A stretch of 38,950 nt of DNA from an uncultured Prevotella sp. (GTDB lineage: Bacteria > Bacteroidota > Bacteroidia > Bacteroidales > Bacteroidaceae). The stretch is from positions 1-38,950 of the forward strand of contig CAMCLD010000019.1 in NCBI GenBank assembly GCA_945875635.1, in the 5' to 3' direction. A program made the translations under genes and the position numbers. Within the stretch, counting starts at the first letter, position 1. Each line of letters starts with the position of its first letter. The notes below the pieces were generated by a model that saw nothing but the letters and a program-made list of their open reading frames with translations, was not told where the DNA came from and made no database searches. Shown here one piece after another: positions 33,648-38,950 of the stretch.

Positions 33648-34769
33648 ATGTTGACAACCATAGACCACATTGTTTCTTTACTTTCATCAACGGCAATCGG
33701 GACTGCTGTTGTTTTGCTTGCTTGTTTGCGTATTCCGCATAAGACACGCTGGGCACAAATGTCTCAGGCAAGATGGATTCTTGTTGCCTCCTTTTCTGTC
33801 CTGATGATATCGGGATTTTTCAAAATAGATGCGAAAGACTCCTATTTGCTCTCCACTATAACATTATGCGTGGCATCCTATCAGGCGTTGCTCTTCTCCT
33901 ACACAGCATCTGTCATGCTTACCCGGAGCATATCCTCACACAACATAATTTGGGCACTTGTGCTCATCACCTTGTTTACATGTCTGTTGTTCGTTTCCAA
34001 GCTTGCCATGCCTGAATTGCATACTTATGTGTGGTACTTGGCCGCATCAGCTTATTGTGCCCAACTCATCATACACACCGTCGTCTTCAGGAAAAGAATA
34101 GGAGAAACAGCTATTGAACTTGAAAACTATTATGATGAGAATGTCGATTACCACTTGAGTCCTATTAAGAAATTATTCTTCAGTGCCCTATTTATAGGCA
34201 TACTGGCTGCCCTCGCAGCGATGTTGCCCTTTTACCGTTGGGGCTACAACACTTTCGTACTTATCTACACCGTATATTATATATATGTAGCCATGGCTGT
34301 AACAAACTACTGCTTTGACGGCGAATTCTTCCTTGTCCCTGCCGAAGGCATAGCAGCAGGTGATTCAAAAGATGCATCCCACAGCACTGCTTCCGACGCC
34401 TCTATTGAAGAAGAAACTCCTGACACCTCAAATCCAACATTTGAGGCATTGGAGAAAGAACTCAACGCATGGGTGACGAGAAAGGAATTCACCAAGGTAG
34501 ATGTCAGCACCGATGAGGTGGCAGCACAATTGCGTGTCACTCGCCAACAATTCGCTGCCTATTTCACAATCGTCCACAATACGACTTTCCGCTCATGGCG
34601 TCAACAATTACGACTTGAATACGCACGGACTCTCATAAACGAAAATCCCAACTTGCCATTGGCTCATCTTCATGAACAAGTTGGCTTTAACGACCGCAGC
34701 AACTTCCATAGTGCGTTCCGTAAATACACTGGAATAACCCCACAAGAATACAAAGACAGTTTGCTCTGA
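33648..34769 (+). CDS. Membrane-anchored AraC-type transcriptional regulator
   Basis: A 373-residue protein with two unlike halves. Residues 1-220 hold about seven membrane helices (near 7-27, 43-59, 65-89, 98-117, 126-147, 175-195, 199-219). A Ser/Glu/Asp-rich linker (about 235-265) leads to an AraC helix-turn-helix domain at about 285-373: STDEVAAQLRVTRQQFAAYF and LAHLHEQVGFNDRSNFHSAFRKYTGITPQEY. A DNA-binding domain tethered to a multi-helix sensor implies direct membrane-to-promoter signalling. It lies 271 bp upstream of a giant surface protein gene on the same strand, which it may control; that link is inference. Confidence 0.85.
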   Translation: MLTTIDHIVSLLSSTAIGTAVVLLACLRIPHKTRWAQMSQARWILVASFSVLMISGFFKIDAKDSYLLSTITLCVASYQALLFSYTASVMLTRSISSHNIIWALVLITLFTCLLFVSKLAMPELHTYVWYLAASAYCAQLIIHTVVFRKRIGETAIELENYYDENVDYHLSPIKKLFFSALFIGILAALAAMLPFYRWGYNTFVLIYTVYYIYVAMAVTNYCFDGEFFLVPAEGIAAGDSKDASHSTASDASIEEETPDTSNPTFEALEKELNAWVTRKEFTKVDVSTDEVAAQLRVTRQQFAAYFTIVHNTTFRSWRQQLRLEYARTLINENPNLPLAHLHEQVGFNDRSNFHSAFRKYTGITPQEYKDSLL

Positions 34770-34829
34770 TTTCATCTGAGAAAGATGGAGAATATCCAAA
34801 CCATATCATCATTCAATGGGGTAATCTGC

Positions 34830-34860
34830 TTGAAACAAAATGTCTGATGTTTTGTTTCAA
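34830..34860 (+). terminator. Perfect 11-bp hairpin after the AraC-type gene
   Basis: TTGAAACAAAA (34830-34840) and TTTTGTTTCAA (34850-34860) are exact inverted repeats with a 9-nt loop, 60 bp past the stop codon. T-rich sequence follows (TTCATTGTTATTTGTTTG). It is probably a terminator, though the stem is A/T-rich. Confidence 0.6.
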
Positions 34861-34885
34861 ATTCATTGTTATTTGTTTGTAATTC

Positions 34886-34929
34886 GTTGTTTTTTATGCT
34901 TAAAACGAAAAAACAACATAAAAAACAAC
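34886..34929. promoter_or_regulatory. Perfect 13-bp inverted repeat upstream of the giant gene
   Basis: GTTGTTTTTTATG (34886-34898) and CATAAAAAACAAC (34917-34929) are exact inverted repeats around 18 nt. The right arm ends 21 bp before the -7 element at 34951, just where a -33 box would lie, and no TTTG is present there. An operator or activator site is plausible; a second terminator is the alternative. Confidence 0.55.
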
Positions 34930-34950
34930 ACCGTCCAAAGGTTAAATAGG

Positions 34951-34958
34951 TACTTTTG
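34951..34958 (+). promoter_or_regulatory. -7 element of the giant surface protein gene
   Basis: TACTTTTG followed by CA matches the Bacteroidetes -7 consensus, 82 bp before the ATG. The missing -33 box suggests activator dependence. Confidence 0.6.
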
Positions 34959-35040
34959 CATGGAAAAATAAGAAACAGCATTCTTGTTTCTTTACAAGTA
35001 CATATTTTAAACCTTTTTATTAAATAAACATTTAACGACA

Positions 35041-38000
35041 ATGAATTATCAAATTCTACCAAAGGAACGTCCGTTAAAAAAGACGGATGCGTCCAGTCCG
35101 CCGACACGATTACGGCAGCGGGCTGCAACTTCTACGGCACTGAAGTTCATGCTGGCATTATTGCTGGCACTGGTGCCATACCTGTCGTGGGCAGGTTCCT
35201 ATTTTGGGGACCCAAGCATTCACAGTATTGCATGGCAGCCTACCGTTGAAAGTCCGTACATGCAGATTAACCTCTGCATGTACGATGCCACCAGCGGCAG
35301 TAACTCTTTCTTCCTGCACGACGCCGCAGAAGAGGGGTATGCAGGACCTGCAGTTTATGTTGACGGGAAATACATCGGTTCACCCAACTGGGAACTTTCA
35401 TGGCCCGGACACAGCAATACCGGTGACGATGATGCCCTGGAAGCCCAAAGAAAATACAATGGCTGGTGGGGAAGCACCTACACCAAAACCATCGATGGAG
35501 TGACTTACACCATCAGATTTTGGGACCCCGGTAAAAACGGCAACAAATATTACGTTACTATGTTTGTGTTTATTGACAACTTCAGAGTTGACGAGGAACA
35601 CACCGTAAAGATTAGGGGTAAATGGAAGATCAACAACAACGGCTCAACGTGGCAGGAATGCTCATGGACCTCTACCCCTATTCCCAATCCTTTCAAAGAG
35701 GAAACATTGAGCACCGCATATACAGACTACAGCCATGGTGTCCTCAATGGAGATCTGAACGAGTCACATGACACTTATGTGTCTGTATCTGGCGAGTATC
35801 CCGGCAGTTATGTTGACGGCAAGACGCAATACGTCGATCCCGAGAACTTCGGAGGATACAAGTTGTTTGAAAAGGGCACCACGACAACTGGTGACCTGTC
35901 CTATACTTTAGACTGTTCCTACCCTGGCTACGGACCTCATAAAGTATATGTACAGCACCACGTACCTGTCGCCGCGGCTGACGGTCGCCCTGCGTGCAAT
36001 GTTTGGAGCGGCACAGAAATAGAAATTCCTGATTATATCCGCGCTGAGAAAATCACTTATTCGCCGGATATGTGGAAGAAACAGTTGACTCTCAACTGGG
36101 AAACCGCCAGTTTGGCTAATGAGAACACTTTGGGAACGTGGTCAATATATCGCTACCCAAAGGAAGAGCCTAATGCCAAGGTTCTTGTTGCAGATAAGTT
36201 ACTCAGCAGCACTCGCAAATATGTTGATGATGTGCCGGAATATGAAAGCAAATATGTATATGAGGTGGAATTCCGCCCCAAGAATATTCCTGACGCCGAC
36301 CGTATTGACCGATTAGTGAGAACAGATACCTGTTCTGTGGACCGCAAATTCACGTACTCAAAATTTGAGGTGAATGGAGGTAAAGACTTTATATCTGTAA
36401 ATTGGATAGCACAGGCATTCAAAGGCAACGAAAGTTATACCTTCAAGGTATATCGCACCGAAAACTACGATCCTGAAAAAAAAGAGTATAGCGATTGGGA
36501 GGAGATAGGCTCGGTAGTGGTGAGCGACAAAAACGCCACGCAGTACACATATACTGACAGAAAAGACTTGGAAGCCTGCCCTGTATATTACTATAAGGTG
36601 GCAGTCACCATGCTTGAAAACATGACCTTTGAACTTCCTGTGAAATTGATTAATGGAGCCGGGCTTACCGGTAAGACTTCGGTTACATCGTTAGACGTCA
36701 CCAAAGGAGAGTCGAAATACGTGAAAGTCTCGTGGGACGTTGACCAGGTTGGAGCCGACGCCACCCGCTTCGAGTTGATGCGTACGGTGAAGGGCAAGGA
36801 AAAATGGGTTACGCTCTATAAGACCACTGGCACCTACGCCAATTATTTCTACGAGGACAACACCGCATTGCCCGGACAATACTACGATTATAAACTGGCT
36901 TGGATCACCTCTTGTGGCAGTAAGGAAACACGTCTGGAGAAAACAGACGATGGTTTCTGCAGTGCTACGGGTACCGTTTCGGGCCGCATCTCCTATGGCA
37001 CGGGTACCGCAGTGGGCGACGCACGCGTCACCTTGGTGCGCACCAACGACGATGACAGCGGCACCAGCCAATTCTATTCATTGCGTACTCAGGGCGCTGG
37101 CGACGGTGTGTCGTTGTATCTTGACAGCTTAACCCTCACCAACAAGTTTGTCAACAGTGCTTACTCAGTGCAGATGTTAGTGCGCCCTGATGACAAACAG
37201 GACGGAGCATCGCCAACAATCTTTGACCTTGGTGGCAAGATGCAGTTGCAACTTGGTGCATACGATGAAGCCAAAGGTTATCCATTAATACTGAATAAGG
37301 GAAGCGAGACTGAGAATACAGATCTTTATATTCCGGCACTTGCTTTCACATCGGTTACTCTCTCGGTTGACGCCAACAGCAAGCCAACTGTGACTTGCGT
37401 CAGCGCAATTGACTCACTCACAAGTTTCACTTCGGCAAAGAATTATAGCGTAAGTTTCGCCGCAAGCGACAGCACTGGTATTTGCCTTGGTGGTAGTTTC
37501 GCTTCATCATCGGCTAACGCATTTGAGGGATATATTGACGAGATGCGCGTTTACAGTGGCATTGCTCTCTCGCAAGCCGATATTTTGAAGAACTACAACC
37601 ACTCGCTCGTGGGCACAGAAGATGGTTTATTCGCTTACTGGCCTGTTGATGAAGGCATCGAACGTCAGACAACAGCCTACGACTACTCTAAGACCAGTGG
37701 TGTTTCAAATGGCAACCACGGTCGTTTAGGTCCATCCACGACACCGACCAGTAAGGTGCTCCCAACAGAGCATCAATTCGGACTCTTTGGCTACACTGAT
37801 GGACAAGGAAACTATGTGGTACGCGGTGTGCCGTTCTGCGGTGAAGGTACAAACTACATGGTAGTGCCAACCCTTGGCATACACGAGTTCTCACCTCAAT
37901 ATCTAACTCGCTACGTCAGCTCTTCATCACTTGTTCATAGTGGAGTTGACTTCACCGACGTATCGTCGTTCCCAGTTTCGGGATATGTGCTTTATGCCGG

Positions 38001-38950
38001 CACCGATTATCCTGTTGAGGGATGCTATTTCTATGTTGACGGCGACCTTTGCAGCAAGGACGGAGCTCCTGTCACCTCGGCATCCGATGGCTCTTACACT
38101 ATCAGCGTGCCTATTGGCGACCACCATATCCAAGTGAAGAAAGATGGTCACACCTTTGCATCCGAAGGACGCTATCCGGCTGACCCCAATGGTTTGGACA
38201 CGAAGCTGACTTTCGACCGCAAGGTTCAAAACTTAGAGTTTGTTGACAATACACTTGTCAACTTTACAGGTAAGGTTGTTGGTGGCGACATTGAGGGCAA
38301 CAAGACTGTCGGCTTTGGCTTGAGCAAGAACAACATCGGTATCACCGAACTTGTGCTTACTCCGCTCGTTGACCGTTATCGTCTGAATGTCGTTAAGGAA
38401 CTGTCAGGTACAACCTACAGTTACGAGACGAACACTGAGACTGTGAATATGGCATCTGCCACCACCAATATCAACAGCCGCTCATGGCGTGGAGCTGGTG
38501 AACAGAGCAAGAAGTTATTCATTCGCACCGACTCAGTGACCGGTGAGTTCTCCGCTATGATACCACCATTGAATTATAAGGTGGAGAGCATGAAGGTAGT
38601 AGCTACTGGTTTGCAGGTAGCAGAGGTAACCTCCATTGATGCTACCAACCCGTTGATAGAAAACTCCGACTCAACGGAAGTGGACGGAGAGATGCAAACA
38701 TACACATACAACTGCATCTTGAAAAAGACTTACCACAGCACCCCGTCGTTCACCGTTACACAGCGTGGCAAGGAAGATGGCGCATTTGGTTTGGAAGCCT
38801 ACGAGATCGAGGATGCCAACGGCAAGTTGGAAATCAACGACATCTACTCAGTGGCAGAAGACGGTACGGTCACCTACAAATATGGCGGTGCCATCTTTGA
38901 AAGCGAGGAAAGTTATGTATTTGACATCTATGGTTACGAGGACTACGAGA
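35041..38950 (+). CDS. Giant secreted multidomain surface protein (FN3-like, LamG-like, CarboxypepD_reg-like), 3' end outside window
   Basis: An open frame of 1,303 codons that runs off the right edge. The N-terminus has an extended signal peptide: about 35 residues with two basic clusters (KERPLKK, RLRQR), then the hydrophobic core LKFMLALLLALVPYLSW and a likely cut after SWA (residue 51). FN3-like beta-sandwich repeats start near residues 338, 441 and 547 (LTLNWETAS, ISVNWIAQ, VKVSWDVD). A LamG-like jellyroll spans about 685-865 (FEGYIDEMRVYSGIALSQADI, LFAYWPVDEG). CarboxypepD_reg-like motifs flank it and recur near 978-1050 (VSGYVLYAG, DGSYTISVPIGDHHIQVKKDG). It is probably exported and cell-surface bound; the sorting signal would be at the unseen C-terminus. 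Ligand unknown. Confidence 0.85.
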   Translation, partial: MNYQILPKERPLKKTDASSPPTRLRQRAATSTALKFMLALLLALVPYLSWAGSYFGDPSIHSIAWQPTVESPYMQINLCMYDATSGSNSFFLHDAAEEGYAGPAVYVDGKYIGSPNWELSWPGHSNTGDDDALEAQRKYNGWWGSTYTKTIDGVTYTIRFWDPGKNGNKYYVTMFVFIDNFRVDEEHTVKIRGKWKINNNGSTWQECSWTSTPIPNPFKEETLSTAYTDYSHGVLNGDLNESHDTYVSVSGEYPGSYVDGKTQYVDPENFGGYKLFEKGTTTTGDLSYTLDCSYPGYGPHKVYVQHHVPVAAADGRPACNVWSGTEIEIPDYIRAEKITYSPDMWKKQLTLNWETASLANENTLGTWSIYRYPKEEPNAKVLVADKLLSSTRKYVDDVPEYESKYVYEVEFRPKNIPDADRIDRLVRTDTCSVDRKFTYSKFEVNGGKDFISVNWIAQAFKGNESYTFKVYRTENYDPEKKEYSDWEEIGSVVVSDKNATQYTYTDRKDLEACPVYYYKVAVTMLENMTFELPVKLINGAGLTGKTSVTSLDVTKGESKYVKVSWDVDQVGADATRFELMRTVKGKEKWVTLYKTTGTYANYFYEDNTALPGQYYDYKLAWITSCGSKETRLEKTDDGFCSATGTVSGRISYGTGTAVGDARVTLVRTNDDDSGTSQFYSLRTQGAGDGVSLYLDSLTLTNKFVNSAYSVQMLVRPDDKQDGASPTIFDLGGKMQLQLGAYDEAKGYPLILNKGSETENTDLYIPALAFTSVTLSVDANSKPTVTCVSAIDSLTSFTSAKNYSVSFAASDSTGICLGGSFASSSANAFEGYIDEMRVYSGIALSQADILKNYNHSLVGTEDGLFAYWPVDEGIERQTTAYDYSKTSGVSNGNHGRLGPSTTPTSKVLPTEHQFGLFGYTDGQGNYVVRGVPFCGEGTNYMVVPTLGIHEFSPQYLTRYVSSSSLVHSGVDFTDVSSFPVSGYVLYAGTDYPVEGCYFYVDGDLCSKDGAPVTSASDGSYTISVPIGDHHIQVKKDGHTFASEGRYPADPNGLDTKLTFDRKVQNLEFVDNTLVNFTGKVVGGDIEGNKTVGFGLSKNNIGITELVLTPLVDRYRLNVVKELSGTTYSYETNTETVNMASATTNINSRSWRGAGEQSKKLFIRTDSVTGEFSAMIPPLNYKVESMKVVATGLQVAEVTSIDATNPLIENSDSTEVDGEMQTYTYNCILKKTYHSTPSFTVTQRGKEDGAFGLEAYEIEDANGKLEINDIYSVAEDGTVTYKYGGAIFESEESYVFDIYGYEDYE

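Overview
The window looks like chromosomal DNA of a Bacteroidales bacterium, most likely Prevotella/Segatella-like. The grounds are: the rpmB-rpmG-DUF4295 ribosomal cluster, an HU-like protein with a C-terminal extension, a class III fructose-bisphosphatase, weak Shine-Dalgarno sites, and at least nine promoters of the Bacteroidetes type (TTTG, 19-20 nt, TAnnTTTG). No rRNA, tRNA, CRISPR array, prophage or transposase was seen. Most of the window is conserved core genome on the minus strand.

Layout. 1-930: four tandem 21-bp near-palindromes, then an HU-like gene (+). 1058-5259 (-): rpsA, a D-2-hydroxyacid dehydrogenase and rarA. 5393-6967 (+): an omega-amidase-type nitrilase and an unrecognised acidic protein, divergent from rarA. 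7169-8538 (-): a sigma-70-family factor and a DUF6359-like lipoprotein. 8642-13123 (-): a family 2 glycosyltransferase, a glycosyltransferase-like protein with only an N-terminal half, and fbp. 13243-16483 (-): ftsE, lysC, lysA. 16580-20231 (-): purU, hisH, hisA, hisF, hisIE. 20358-25457 (-): a tripartite efflux operon (tolC-like, emrA-like, emrB-like) followed by an AraC regulator. 25458-26306: an 849-bp repeat-rich gap. 26307-29835 (-): pheT, yebC and a TSCPD-domain protein. 30031-30704 (-): rpmB, rpmG, DUF4295. 30812-33407 (-): map, tsaD, cinA C-terminal domain. 33648-38950 (+): a membrane-anchored AraC-type regulator and then a very large secreted multidomain protein that runs off the right edge.

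How the genes work together. The his genes, with a formyl-THF hydrolase in front, form one transcription unit for the late histidine pathway. ftsE-lysC-lysA joins a division ATPase to the first and last enzymes of the lysine/DAP pathway, both relevant to the cell envelope. The efflux operon carries its probable regulator at its end.

The most unusual part is the right end. A seven-helix membrane protein with a cytosolic AraC DNA-binding domain lies 271 bp upstream of a giant surface protein. That protein has an extended signal peptide, FN3-like repeats, and a LamG-like domain apparently nested inside a carboxypeptidase-regulatory-like fold. Two strong inverted repeats lie between the two genes. 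Several intergenic regions also share a dispersed family of palindromic repeats.
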